DNA from: Locusta migratoria
Taxonomy: Eukaryota; Arthropoda; Insecta; Orthoptera; Acrididae
Reading direction: 5' to 3'
DNA length: 64,000 nt
Assembly (NCBI GenBank): GCA_026315105.1
Contig: CM048755.1
Span: forward strand, 209,486,333-209,550,332
Under the pieces are notes generated by a model. That model did no database searches and was not told where the DNA came from. It was given only the letters and a program-made list of their open reading frames with translations. Positions 1 through 9,477 of this stretch are shown here, piece by piece. A program made the position numbers and the translations under genes. Within the stretch, counting starts at the first letter, position 1, and each line of letters starts with the position of its first letter.

Positions 1-173
1 AAATGTTTGTAGTTCTATCGGACCAAACTGCGTGGTCATCAGTCCGTAGCTTACAAACTACTTAAACCTAGCTAAATTAACCTAAGGACAACACACACAC
101 CCATGCCCCAGGGAGGACTCGAACCTCCACGCCGAGCAACCGCGCGCTCCGCAGCGAGACGCTTTAGACCGCT

Positions 174-1142
174 TTTTTTTCTTTTTCTTTTTTTTTTTTT
201 CTTTTTTTTTTGTGTATATTACAAAGTTATTTTATTGCAAAATGGCCTTGAATTTACATCACGGATTCATAAAACACAACTTTGTTAGACACTTAAAAAG
301 TCAGAAATGCATTTTTATATTCACAAATGTCTATTGTTGGGAATGTACATGTCATGTATAACAAGTCTCAATAAATTTCAGCAGTACATTCATTACATAT
401 TTTCTGGGATAAGCAAAATACATGTAACTTTCACATAATGTCGTCCATAAATAAATGTTTTTAGAGTCATGAACATAATTTACTATGAATTAGCAACAAT
501 AAAATACCCATACTTTTTCCTTCACAGAAAATGAGGTGTCATATCAGTTACGACAAATTCCAATCCTCGACAAAATGGGCAGATTAAACAACAGCACAGC
601 ACAGGTAGCAGAAATGTCTCAGATTATCTAACTTTTAATATTTTGGATCAAAGAGTACAGTACAAATGTTCAAATGTTTATATAGCTTATGGGACTTAGC
701 TACGGGGTCATCAGTCCCTAAACTTACAAACTACTTACGAACTAGGTAATACTAAGGACGGCACAAATATCCATGCCCGAGGGACGATTCGAACCCGTGC
801 AGGCCGTGACTGGTGCGCCTCAATCCCCTCGGCCACCGCGGCCGGCAGAGTACAGTACAGAATGTAAATAAGAATCACTGACAGAACAAATGCTCTTGAA
901 ATCAAACTGGTTACACAATTAGTTGGTAGACACTGTAATCATAGGCTATGTTGAAATTCCTACTTAAATAATAATAGAAAAGGAAAGTAGTTAAACAACC
1001 CACCCACAGTAAACTTAGCAAAATTGTATGTACCAAACAAGTATGGTATAAACTACTTGGGCATTTATGATTCTGCAGCAAAGATATTGAATAGTTAAGA
1101 TTATTATTTCATCACACACATGGACTCTCACATACTGTTTTG
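174..1142 (-). pseudogene. Polyadenylated retrocopy, apparently 3' UTR-like, inserted in SINE-B
   Basis: The insert begins with a T-rich run at 174-211, a poly(A) tail when read on the minus strand. AATAAA lies about 20 nt upstream of the tail on minus (positions 236-231). It is flanked by a 9-bp target duplication. These are hallmarks of LINE-mediated reverse transcription of a polyadenylated RNA. No open frame or known domain is visible, so the source could be the 3' end of a host mRNA or of an unrecognised LINE. Its first 200 bp (minus sense) also occur in the duplicate at 1730-2007. Confidence 0.65.
665..846 (-). mobile_element. SINE-A inside the retrocopy
   Basis: Both the 3' module and the head CCGGCCGCGGTGGCCGAGG are present on minus. 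The middle of the tRNA-like part is shortened, so the variable-arm region is missing. A perfect 13-bp duplication AGAGTACAGTACA flanks it (652-664 and 847-859). The insertion therefore postdates the retrocopy. Confidence 0.93.
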
Positions 1143-1214
1143 TAGACCGCTCGGCTACTCCACCGCGGCTGTGTTCTAGTTAAGCGCCAGTTGCGTGACC
1201 TCACCTGTTCATAG
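941..1214. repeat. Direct duplication, copy 1 (274 bp)
   Basis: This stretch starts ATAGGCTATG and ends GTTCATAG. It is nearly identical to 1730-2007. It spans the 5' (minus-sense) end of the retrocopy, the SINE-B head remnant at 1143-1170 and about 44 bp of original flank. The duplication therefore happened after the retrocopy had inserted. Confidence 0.92.
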
Positions 1215-1215
1215 G

Positions 1216-1729
1216 TGTGGTGTCGCACAAGTCCAAAGTGCGCGCCACCTACTTTCGCCGCGCGCCGCCATGCACGCACGGCGCGGCGTTCTTACGACGT
1301 CAGCCACGAGCGCCCTCTACTACAACTCCGCTCGTGGACACCACTGAACGACATCGTTCACTTGGGACTGAGATAGGAACCAGTTAACACTTCGGAATCA
1401 GATAGGCACCAGTGAAGACTTGGCTATCGGATAGGCACTAGGCAGGCCTCTAACTCAACTATGTATCAGCACTCTGCAGTACTGAGCTATGTAAAAGTTA
1501 AGTATTACTAAGTCTCTAAGAAATAGATATCTCGTTCTAATTTACTCTAGTGTTTCTAGTTTCTGCTGTCCCACTGGCTGCTCACCTTCGTACCTGCACT
1601 AGCGTGCATCATTTATTCCTGTGTCGGTCTATTTCCACTCGGCCGCCGGCACCTACAACCAGCGAAAACGAGACACAAAAGCGGAGACGAGGCTGGGACA
1701 CAAAAGCGGCGACGAGGCTGGGACACAAA
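1216..1729. mobile_element. Possible solo LTR between the duplicated copies
   Basis: This 514-bp block begins TGTGGTGTCG, the start I associate with Gypsy LTRs in insects. It is bounded by ATAGG at 1211-1215 and 1730-1734, a plausible 5-bp target duplication. Its right end holds two near-identical 25-bp units ending GGGACACAAAA. It ends in AAA rather than the usual CA, and no internal region or partner LTR is present. The LTR assignment is an inference. Confidence 0.45.
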
Positions 1730-2007
1730 ATAGGCTATGTTGAAGGTCCTACTTAAATAATAATAGAAAGGGAAAGTAGTTAAACAACCCACCCACAGTA
1801 AACTTAGCAAAATTGTATGTACAAAACAAGTATGGTATAAACTACTTGGGCCTTTATGATTCTGCAGAAAAGATATTGAATAGTTAAGATTCTTATTTCG
1901 TCACACTCATGGACCCTCACATACTGTTTTGTAGACCGCTCGGCTACTCCACCGCGGCTGTGTTCTAGTTAAGCGGCCGCCAGTTGCGTGACCTCACCTG
2001 TTCATAG
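1730..2007. repeat. Direct duplication, copy 2 (278 bp)
   Basis: This is the second copy of 941-1214, with a few substitutions and a 4-bp indel (GCGGCCGCCAG here, GCGCCAG in copy 1). It contains a second copy of the retrocopy/SINE-B junction at about 1932-1959. Duplication of one locus, rather than two independent insertions, explains this. Confidence 0.92.
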
Positions 2008-2229
2008 CAATAGGCCAAAACAAAGGTATCGAATGTATGACTTCTTAATGAAGCGTATTTTCATTGTTTTCTCCACACCTTAAGGAAAGCTGGGCAAATA
2101 TAGGCTCGTATTCGTACTGCTACAAGGGACAAGGCTTCCGGGTGGAAAGTTATTGTGTCGGAGCAGACTTGAAGCGTCCGTCCCGGGATTTGTTTTGTTA
2201 CAAAGCACCGTGGTGGATGAAGTGGTCGG

Positions 2230-2628
2230 GGCGAAATGTGGCATCGTAAATCGAATGAGAAAGAAACGGCTGAGGAGGCCCCGGCGGGTGTAACGACCCA
2301 GAGCCGGGCGGCGGAGTGCTGGCGCCAGAGGCCACGCCCAGACGCGAAAAAAGGAAAGGCGCCGGCGACGGCGACGCGATCGATGCCCCGGCGCCAGCCC
2401 GACTCGCGCTTTTGTAACAACTCCAGATATGACGCCGCCGACACGATTAATCGCTGCCATTGTAATGCGCGACGCGCCCGCCGCGGCCGGACAGCTAGCG
2501 CGCGCCGCGCTGCGCTGCGACGCCCCTCACCTAAACTTCCCAGCCCACCTCAGGTAGCTACATTTCAGTCAGCTGCACCGTACCAAATCTTTGACGATTT
2601 TCATTCGGTGCACTCAGCTGGGAAGTAA
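2230..2628. other. CpG-rich block with inverted repeat at its right edge
   Basis: From about 2280 to 2540 the sequence is strongly GC- and CpG-rich, in contrast to its AT-rich surroundings. Frames are open here only because stop codons are rare in GC-rich DNA. The right edge carries an inverted pair, ACTTCCCAGC near 2532 and GCTGGGAAGT near 2618, with an inner pair TGCACCG/CGGTGCA. It could be a promoter-type CpG island or a GC-rich repeat. No TATA box, initiator or downstream exon can be defended. Confidence 0.35.
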
Positions 2629-2639
2629 CTACGTCTCTG

Positions 2640-2842
2640 CCGGCCGCGGTGGCCGAGGGGACTGAGACGCTCCAGTCACGGTCTGCACGGGCACTACGGT
2701 CGGGGGTTCGAATCCCCCCTCGGGCATGGAGATTTGTGCCGTCCTTACTATTAGATCGTTCATAAGTAGTTTGTAAGTTTAGGGATAACCCGGGTCTCTC
2801 GCTTTCTAGGCAGTTGCGCTGACCACTACACCATTGGGGCCC
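2640..2842 (+). mobile_element. 3'-truncated SINE-A joined to an antisense tRNA-like fragment
   Basis: The SINE-A head and the start of its tail run from 2640 to about 2786, ending at AAGTTTAGGGATAACC. The next 55 bp, read on minus, form a different tRNA-like half with TGGTGTAGTGGTCAGCGC (A-box-like) and a start of B-box CCCGGGTT. The rest of the usual SINE-A tail is missing. This is either a chimeric retroposition or a second insertion that removed the tail. Confidence 0.75.
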
Positions 2843-3488
2843 TTACTCTTACTCTCTATAATGTCAATCTCAATTGTGTGTCCTTGACAATGAGTGAGTG
2901 ACTGTTTTAAAAAATAAATTTACTCTCCACAATCTGAACACAAGATAGTAAAGATTATTTGTACATAACTGCAATAACTGCAAACGGCGACACTGCTCTT
3001 GTGATAAAATAGTTAGTGCAAGGTGCGTAGCAAATTCCACTTCAAATTACTAATATTAAGTATAATGTAAGTTCTTTTAGGCTTCGTATGTAATAATAAA
3101 TTTGTTGCGACCAGATACAAATTACAAAGTAGTGAAGTTTTATGTTATACTAAGCATTTACATTTTCTGAGATGAAGGGTTTAAACAAAAATTACCATCA
3201 CACTTATCCTTACGTATGTTTCATTCAGTATCCAGTTTAAGTGTTTGAACAAAAGCAACTAATTTTGTAGCAGGTCAGTGTCTGAAGCTACGATCCCATG
3301 ACAAGCTTTTGCCTCGTCATCAAAAACATTATTGTGGTCTCTGTCAACATTTAAATAATGGCTGTCTAAGACAAACCTACAGGCGCCACAAAAATAATGA
3401 TAAAACAATAAAATAAAAAATGAATTCCAGTGAAATAAAAAAAAATCTTTACTTCTTTCTGCAAAATAGTCTTCATGTGAAATATTTC
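2843..3488. other. AT-rich unique spacer
   Basis: I see no coding potential, inverted repeat or recognisable mobile element. The sequence is AT-rich with short A runs near 3408-3450. Confidence 0.5.
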
Positions 3489-3693
3489 CGGCCGGCCGCG
3501 GTGGCCGAGGGGACTGAGGCGCTCAAGTCACGGTCTGCACGGCCACTACGGTCGGGGGCTCGAATCCCCCCTCGAGCATGGATATTTGTGCCGTACTTAC
3601 TCTTCGCTAGTTGATAAGTAGTTTGTAAGCTTAGGGACTGATGACCCCGTAGTTAAGTCCCATAAGCTATACAAACATTTGAACATTTTGAAG
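3489..3693 (+). mobile_element. SINE-A, full length
   Basis: The complete head, central region and 3' module are present, ending ACAAACATTTGAACATTTT. A few substitutions are visible, for example CTCGAGCATGG where most copies have CTCGGGCATGG. I could not find a clear target-site duplication, which suggests an older copy. Confidence 0.93.
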
Positions 3694-3859
3694 AATGTAT
3701 TTTTAACGTTGTACCCCTTTTCGCAAACGCATTGTTTATATTCTTATTATTCACCTTGATTGATTTTCTGTTTAAGAATGAGTTAACAGAGTATGCAGTT
3801 GAAACGGCAGTTATAAGGTGAACGGGTAATACTTTGACAGTACACGCTTTAGTATCCAT

Positions 3860-4143
3860 CACGAAGGGGTGTGATGGGGTTGATGCGTCCAGTGAGCACA
3901 GTGCACAACAAGGCAGCACAGCTGCTGACCAGGCCGGACGCAGAATGAGATGGGCGGGATAGCGCAGTGTAATGGGGCCGCGCAGACTGGGAGGGGCACG
4001 ACGCTGACTCGACCTGCACCTGTGCCTGGCCCCGTGTCCTGCAGCTGAGGCACAGTTCTAGCGCCGCGCGCCGCACTGTGGAGAACAGCTCAGCCAGGCA
4101 GAAAGCGGAGGCGGGGAGCTCGCAAGCAGTCTGCCGTACGCTG
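3860..4143. other. GC-rich spacer beside the hAT MITE
   Basis: GC-rich sequence with several PstI-like CTGCAG/CAGCTG motifs. It ends in GTACGCTG, the target used by the neighbouring MITE. Open frames on both strands here do not resemble a protein family I know. Confidence 0.35.
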
Positions 4144-4445
4144 CAGTGGCGTAACTATGGGGGGGGGGGGATGAGGGGGATAGAACCCCCCCCCCCCAGA
4201 ACCCGAAAAAAAGGGGGGGGGGAAAGAAAGAGAGAAAAAGAGAAAGAAATCGTATTACAGCAATCTGGTAAGGGTAAAGATTTGAAACTTGTGGTGTTTT
4301 TCCATAAGCTCTCATTGGAAGGGAGTGAATTAGTTTCTTCAATGGGAATCGTAGATGGTAGTCTGTCTGCAGATTGACTAAAATTTTGCTCGGCAGGCAG
4401 ATCTAACCCCCCCCTCCCCAAAGCCAAGTCCTAGTTACGCCACTG
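4144..4445. mobile_element. hAT-type MITE, 302 bp
   Basis: Perfect 14-bp terminal inverted repeats, CAGTGGCGTAACTA at 4144-4157 and TAGTTACGCCACTG at 4432-4445. They are flanked by a perfect 8-bp duplication GTACGCTG (4136-4143 and 4446-4453). An 8-bp duplication with CAGTGGCG-type ends is typical of the hAT superfamily. G-rich and C-rich runs lie just inside the ends, and the interior is purine-rich and non-coding. It would have been moved by a transposase encoded elsewhere. Confidence 0.95.
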
Positions 4446-4487
4446 GTACGCTGTGTATCGAAAGTGGCACTATTATTGGCTGTTCAA

Positions 4488-4674
4488 AATGTTCCAATGT
4501 TTGTAAACCTATTGGACCAAACTGATACGGTCATCAGTCTTCTGACTTACAAATCGAATCCCCCCTCGGGCATGGATATTTGTTCCGTCCTTAATCTTAG
4601 CTAGTTGACAAGTAGTTTGTAAGCTTATGGACTGATGACCCCATAGTTAAGTCCCATAAGTTCTACAAACATTT
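4488..4674. mobile_element. Inverted junction of two SINE fragments
   Basis: 4488-4552 is a SINE 3' tail on the minus strand (TGTTTGTAAACC...CTTACAAA). It is directly followed at 4553-4672 by a plus-strand SINE-A that begins only at the B box (TCGAATCCCCCCTCGGGC) and runs to its 3' end. The two tails point outward, so the pair forms an imperfect palindrome. Neither fragment has a head. Confidence 0.85.
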
Positions 4675-4838
4675 TTAAGTACGTCTCTCAGGTAGGCGTA
4701 TGATAAATTTACACCTTGAAAGAGGACGTGTGGTTGGCTCAAAAATATCGTGAATCATTCGAAATTTAATTAGGAACGATAGCATTACTCGATTACGTTT
4801 GCAGCAATTGGTGAACAATGACCGAAGACAGCGTCAAA

Positions 4839-5041
4839 GCCGCGGTGGAGTAGCCGGGCGGTCTAAAGCGTCTCGCTGCGGAGCGTGCGGTTGCTCGCCA
4901 TGGAGGTTCGAGTCCTCCCTTGGGCATGGCTGTGTGTGTGTTGTCCGTAGGTTAGTATACCTTAGTGTAAGTAGTTTATAAGCTACGGACTGATGACCAC
5001 GCAGTTTGGTCCGATAGATTTACAAACATTTGAACATTTGA
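4839..5041 (+). mobile_element. SINE-B, full length
   Basis: The tRNA-like head (GAGTAGCCGGGCGGTCTAAAG, then GGTTCGAGTCC), a short GT-rich stretch and the 3' module ending CAAACATTTGAACATTTG are all present. An 11-bp duplication ACAGCGTCAAA flanks it (4828-4838 and 5042-5052). Confidence 0.95.
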
Positions 5042-5311
5042 ACAGCGTCAAAAACGAATTGTTCGAACAGCAGGACTATAGTTCGTGACGACCGAGCAGT
5101 GGTCAGAGAGGCACTCGATTCCCCGGCTTCATCGTGATCACCTCTCTGTATCGCCACTGCCGTTTCGGTGAAAAATAGCACTATTAATATGTGGGAGCTG
5201 AGTTCGGGTACTCACGAACTGGGCAACTTTTAACGATTACAATAAGGGACTGGTAAAGGACCAGTTAATCCCTGACTCAAATTCGGCAGCAGGGCGGCTG
5301 GTCCCTCATAA
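5042..5311. other. Unique spacer
   Basis: No gene or known element is seen. A short palindromic stretch, GGGACTGGTAAAGGACCAGTTAATCCC, lies near 5247-5273. I cannot tie it to a function. Confidence 0.4.
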
Positions 5312-5829
5312 CCCTTTAATGCATGTTTATTTGAAGCTATAAAAACTACCACGATTAGTGTATAGTGCGAATATACTGAGAAACATACTGAAAAAAACCT
5401 TAAAATTATTATGCACTACTGGCAACGAAAATTTTATAGCTGGTCAGCTATATCGTGCTTTCATGATGTACCCAATGCAGGAAATGTCAGTACTATATCT
5501 CTCATTTTTCCAGGAAGTAACTCATAATGCAACAGTAGTATATGACTGATTACATTACATGCCAAAGGAGGAATACTAAAGTAAACAAACGCGCATGTTA
5601 GGGGTAACTCATAATGTATAATGTTTGTACAGATTGTGGGACTTAACTACGGGGTTATCAGTCCCTAAACCTACAAACTACTTATGAACTAGCTAACACT
5701 AAGGACGGCACAAATATCCATGCCAGAGGGGGGATTCGAACCCCCGACTGTAGTGGCCGTGCAGACCGTGAGAGATAATGGGAAAAAAATTAGGTATGTA
5801 ACTTATCAGGTACATTATGCATTAAAGGG
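5312..5829. mobile_element. Short piggyBac-type non-autonomous element
   Basis: 13-bp inverted termini CCCTTTAATGCAT (5312-5324) and ATGCATTAAAGGG (5817-5829). The right flank is TTAA (5830-5833) and the left flank is ATAA (5308-5311), which fits a TTAA target with one later change. CCCTTT termini abutting TTAA are typical of piggyBac elements. The 518-bp interior has no transposase, and about 150 bp of it is a SINE-A fragment. Confidence 0.75.
5620..5770 (-). mobile_element. 5'-truncated SINE-A inside the piggyBac-type element
   Basis: The 3' module and the B-box half of the head are present on minus. The copy stops at GCAGACCGTGAG, so the A-box half is absent. Loss of the 5' end is the usual outcome of incomplete target-primed reverse transcription. 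Confidence 0.9.
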
Positions 5830-5833
5830 TTAA

Positions 5834-6297
5834 GTGAGCCATCGGGCGTGCAATTTTCAAGTGTAAACACACCTCGTGAACTTCTCGTCAACTGGCTAGC
5901 ATCTCGGCAGACTTCTGGCAGGTCTCGTTGTGTGCTTCACGTTTAGGATATCTAAGAAAAAAAGATGCCAAATAAACATATTTTACGACCTGTTTGTTCT
6001 AAACGTGGTGCAGTAAATTTGCGTTGTATGCGATAGCTATAAACTCAAACTTTATAGAAGCATTTCGAGATCTGAAGAAAATACATGGTGATGCTGCGGT
6101 AACAATTCACAGTGCCTCGTTAAATTTCTCACTATAAGCATCGAAAACTTTTTACGCGTTTCGTAGACCAACATTAATGCATGCCAGTTCCAGAATACTC
6201 AATTCTACGAAACTTTCTTCGTGAGCTTTATGCAGAACCTACCCCACTTCTTGGCCAGCACGATCTGAAAGATAGCAGAGCAGGTATTCCACAGATC
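5834..6297. other. Unique spacer
   Basis: Mixed-composition sequence without a supported gene. No inverted or tandem repeat stands out. Confidence 0.4.
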
Positions 6298-6309
6298 CGT
6301 TATCCATGT

Positions 6310-6785
6310 CAAAGGTCAAAATGAAACTTTCACTCCTCAGCGGAGTGTGCGCTGATATGAAGCTTCCTGGCAGATTAAAAATGGGTGCTGGAAACGCGCT
6401 TCCAACGTGGGACCTTTGCCTTACACGGGCAAGCCCTCTACCGTCTGAACTATCCCGGCACGCTTCACTATCCGTCCTCACAACTCTACTCCTGCCACTA
6501 CCTCGCCTCCTACTTTACAGACTTCACAGAAGTTCTTCTGCGAACCTTGTAGGAATAGCACTCCTGGAAGAAAGGATATGGCGGAGATTAGGCGAGGTGC
6601 TGGCAGAAGTATAGTTGTAAGGATGGACCGTGAAGCGTGCCGGGATAACTCAGACGGTAGACCCCTTTCCCTCGACAGCCAAACGTCTCAGGTTCGAATC
6701 CCGGTTCCGGCACACATTTTTAATCTGCCAGGAAGTTTCATATCAACGCACACTCCACTACAGAGTGAAAGTTTCATTCTGGAAA
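6310..6785. mobile_element. Palindromic tRNA-derived element, both arms
   Basis: The left arm starts with AATGAAACTTTCACTC and CTTCCTGGCAGATTAAAA, followed by an antisense tRNA-like body. The right arm (about 6560-6774) carries the same tRNA-like body in sense, with GGTTCGAATCCCGGTTCCGGC, and ends with the mirror sequences CTGCCAGGAAGTTTCATATC and GAGTGAAAGTTTCATTCTGG. The whole could fold back on itself. I know this layout as a dispersed arthropod repeat with tRNA-like arms, not as a functional tRNA pair. Confidence 0.75.
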
Positions 6786-6978
6786 GCCGGCCGCGGTGGC
6801 CGAGGTGACTGAGGCGCTCCAGTCACGGTCTGCACGGCCACTACGGTCGGGGGTTCGAATCCCCCCTCGTTCACGGATATTTGTGCCGTCCTAGTTCGTA
6901 AGTAGTTCATAAGTAGTTTGTAAGTTTAGGGACTGATGACCCCGTAGTTAAGTCCCATAAGCTTAAGAAACATTTGAA
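6786..6978 (+). mobile_element. SINE-A inserted at the end of the palindromic element
   Basis: Full-length copy carrying the variant tail TAGTTCGTAAGTAGTTCATAAG. A perfect 11-bp duplication CATTCTGGAAA (6775-6785 and 6979-6989) places it in the terminal GTTTCATTCTGGAAAC of the host repeat. The host sequence continues after the SINE. Confidence 0.95.
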
Positions 6979-6989
6979 CATTCTGGAAA

Positions 6990-7245
6990 CATCGATTAGA
7001 CTGTGGATGAGCCATATCTCCACCATATCCTTTTTTCCAGGAGTGTTAGTTCTGAAAGCTACACAGGAAAACGTCTATAAAGTCTGGAAAGTAGGAAGCA
7101 CGCTACTGGCAGAAGTAGAGTTGTGAGGACGGAACGTGAAGCGTGCCAGGATAGTTCAAACGGTAGAGGGCTTGCCCCCGAAAGGCAAAGGTCCCAAGTT
7201 TGATTCCAGGTTCCCGCACACAATTTCAATCAGCCAGGAAGACTC
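6990..7245 (+). mobile_element. Additional right arm of the palindromic tRNA-derived element
   Basis: Starting CATCGATTAGACTGTGGATG, this repeats the right-arm order seen at 6560-6774: an AATATCCT-like link, AGTGTTAGTTCTG, the tRNA-like body and the AGCCAGGAAG end. It lies in the same orientation, so the locus holds one left arm and two right arms. The B-box region is degraded (TTTGATTCCAGG). Confidence 0.75.
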
Positions 7246-7689
7246 ATGACAGGGGTGATCGGAAGGTCACTTGCCTGGTGCTGCAAAAGAGTCACGAATC
7301 ACAGACAATACGCGATAGCACAATGTCAAAATCAAGAGCACACGCCCTACGTAAAGTATGTGCAGCTGCCCATTTGACGTCACGCTTCTCCAGAACGGGC
7401 GACCGGTAAGAACGAGGAAACGACACCCCCTCGGCAGCAGGTGTAAAGTTGTGGAATTCGAGTGTTCCGTTTTAGGACAGTTTCGGAGTTAAGAGTGCTT
7501 GGTTTACCACCAGCAAGTAAAAGCCGCCAAGTTCATGTGATCCGCTGAGTTTACAGTGCCTCTTGCCTCCACTGTATTGACCTCCGTACACTAACAAGCC
7601 AGTTCACAGTGGTATTGGCCACATTAGGCATGAAATCTAATTGATCTGAATAGAATTGTCTACATTGGTGACTCTAAATGTGAACCAAG
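7246..7689. other. Unique spacer
   Basis: No family resemblance found. The open frame at 7200-7409 overlaps the end of the preceding repeat and is not supported as a gene. Confidence 0.35.
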
Positions 7690-8950
7690 TCCCGCTGACC
7701 ACAAAGATGTGGATGGAGACGATACAGCCAGCGTTGGAGAACATGCAGGTCATTCTAATCTTACGAAGTCGTTATCATGAAGGAACGCATTCACAAGATG
7801 TGTACGATGAGCGCGAGACTTGTCATTCTTTAAGACGATACCTCAACGATATGCTGCCGTTATGGTTGTACTATACGATGGAGGATGTAATCCCTGTGCC
7901 ATGTAGCCGTTCGATTGCCTTCGACGACCGCCAGTAGTGTACGGTGGCCCCGCATGATGCCACCGCAAAACACGAGGAAACCACTACCTTGTTCCACTCG
8001 CTGGACGGAATGTCAAATATGTTCATGTTGACCAAGCTGCATCCAAAAATGTCTCTGATGATCGTCTGGTTAAGGCAGATTTGAGTCTCAACTGTGAATA
8101 GCACTTGAAGCGAATTCCGATGAGTCCATTCAGCACGGCCTCCAGGGGACTCGCGGTTCTTTCGTGAGTACGTGCGTGGCGATCACGGGGCCCCGAGCTA
8201 ATGCAGTCTTCCTTCGTTCTTTACTTTCCGAACTGCATTTCATTTCCCCCTCCCCTCCTTTCCTATCCTCACTCCTTTCCCTCCCCACCGGGGGACTGAT
8301 AATCTCAGTAGTTTAGTTCCCCTATCCCAAACGTGTCTAGTTGTCAAAGCTGGAGCTGTTTATGGACGTTGTGACTAACGTTGCATGTCATGCAGCCCAC
8401 TACATACATTTTTAGTCCAACTCGACGTCCTGTGGCTTCACGAAAATTATTATTCACTGTGGTGTTGTTCCTCCCAGGGTTCCTCCGAGCTGAAATCCGT
8501 TAGTAGCGGTCATGAGGTGCAGTGGTAGTCTCTAAGTGGGCAGAGCGAGGCGAGTAATTAACAGTTCCTGTATCTTTGTACTTCCTCCAGGTCCGAACAG
8601 CATCACTTTGGTTCATTACGAGACGCCTAGAAACTTCCCTGGATGACAATCGTTCCTGATACAGAGTAACATTGCGGATACGATCAAACTTCGGAATTTA
8701 CCTTCTACGCATGGCATAACTACAGTTCACAAAGGCAGTGTACCTCTTTCCTGGCGTTATGACTTTAAATTATCGGCCGTCTTACCCCTCCGTCGCATAG
8801 GACTGCTCGTGCGTGGTTTTTTACGTCTTTGTGCGGTTGAGTGTCATCTATGGATCATCCAACCGTGTTCTTGATTAAATATAAGCAATCAGCGTCAGTA
8901 TTCTGGAGACCAAGGTGATGCAACAGTTTTTGTGTTAAGAATTTAAAAAA
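7690..8950 (-). pseudogene. Tc1-like transposase, decayed
   Basis: Read on minus from the ATG at 8712-8710, the sequence gives a helix-turn-helix region with SSREVSRRLVMNQSDAVR and WRKYKDTGTV, then the linker DRY*RISARRNP, as in Tc1-family transposases. Further on, near 7900-7990, it reads VFCGGIMRGHRTLLAVVEG, matching the mid-catalytic region. Stop codons and frameshifts are frequent. A non-homologous piece at about 8155-8335 interrupts it. The first catalytic-Asp region (about 8060-8100) is degraded and I could not place the terminal repeats. The product would have cut and pasted the element; it is not functional now. Confidence 0.82.
8155..8335 (+). mobile_element. SINE-tail-like insert within the Tc1 remnant
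   Basis: A C/T-rich tract (TTCCCCCTCCCCTCC) is followed by GGGGGACTGATAATCTCAGTAGTTTAGTTCCCC. That resembles the GGGACTGATGACC tail shared by the local SINEs but is not identical to it. It separates two collinear parts of the transposase pseudogene. A tRNA-like head is not clear. Confidence 0.45.
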
Positions 8951-9473
8951 TTTAACATCACGGAAATATAGCTAACAATATAACTGTTCTTCTTTTCAAA
9001 GGAACTGTCACGGATTTCGCCATGGTAATTTAGGAAAATCTCAACAACAAAAATTATCAGAAAGGAAGGTATTTGAATATCGCTTAATCGGAATATGTTT
9101 CAAGGCAGTAATCATTTCACTAGGCTACACACGTTAGAAATCTCAAAAATATGGAATCACTAACAACCTATTTTATTTCGCAATTAGATGGGAATTTTCG
9201 CATTCATTATGCAAGTACTGAATCAAAAGGAATGAGAAATATTATTTTTCTCTGAAGTGATTTTCCTGGTATAGGTCCTTATAGTCACACATCTTCAACA
9301 TAATTTTCCCCGTTATTTTTGACGTTTTACCAACCAGTCCGGCGTCAGATTTTACCACCAAATGTGACGTTAGACGCTGCCTTATTCTGCACATTCTTGC
9401 AACACCACCTTCGTCCAGCGCTCAAGTGAAAGTGATGACGTTTCTACGCCTTCCGTGTACTTGCCAAAATTTG
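8951..9473. other. AT-rich unique spacer
   Basis: No supported gene. The left 60 bp include the outer flank of the Tc1 remnant. The rest shows only scattered A/T runs. Confidence 0.4.
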
Positions 9474-9477
9474 TTCT

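Larger units (their letters stand above)
1..1170 (-). mobile_element. SINE-B copy split by a retrocopy
   Basis: The 3' tail and most of the tRNA-like head lie at 1-173 on the minus strand, including a B-box-like reading GGTTCGAGTCC. The remaining head (CCGCGGTGGAGTAGCCGAGC when read on minus) lies at 1143-1170. The two parts are separated by a 969-bp insert and share the 9-bp repeat TAGACCGCT at 165-173 and 1143-1151. This is the target-site duplication of the insert. The copy runs off the left edge of the window. Confidence 0.9.

Noticed and set aside
2640..2730. tRNA gene-like A and B boxes
   Set aside because: Anticodon arms do not fold as a tRNA. The same head recurs many times with the same SINE tail and target duplications.
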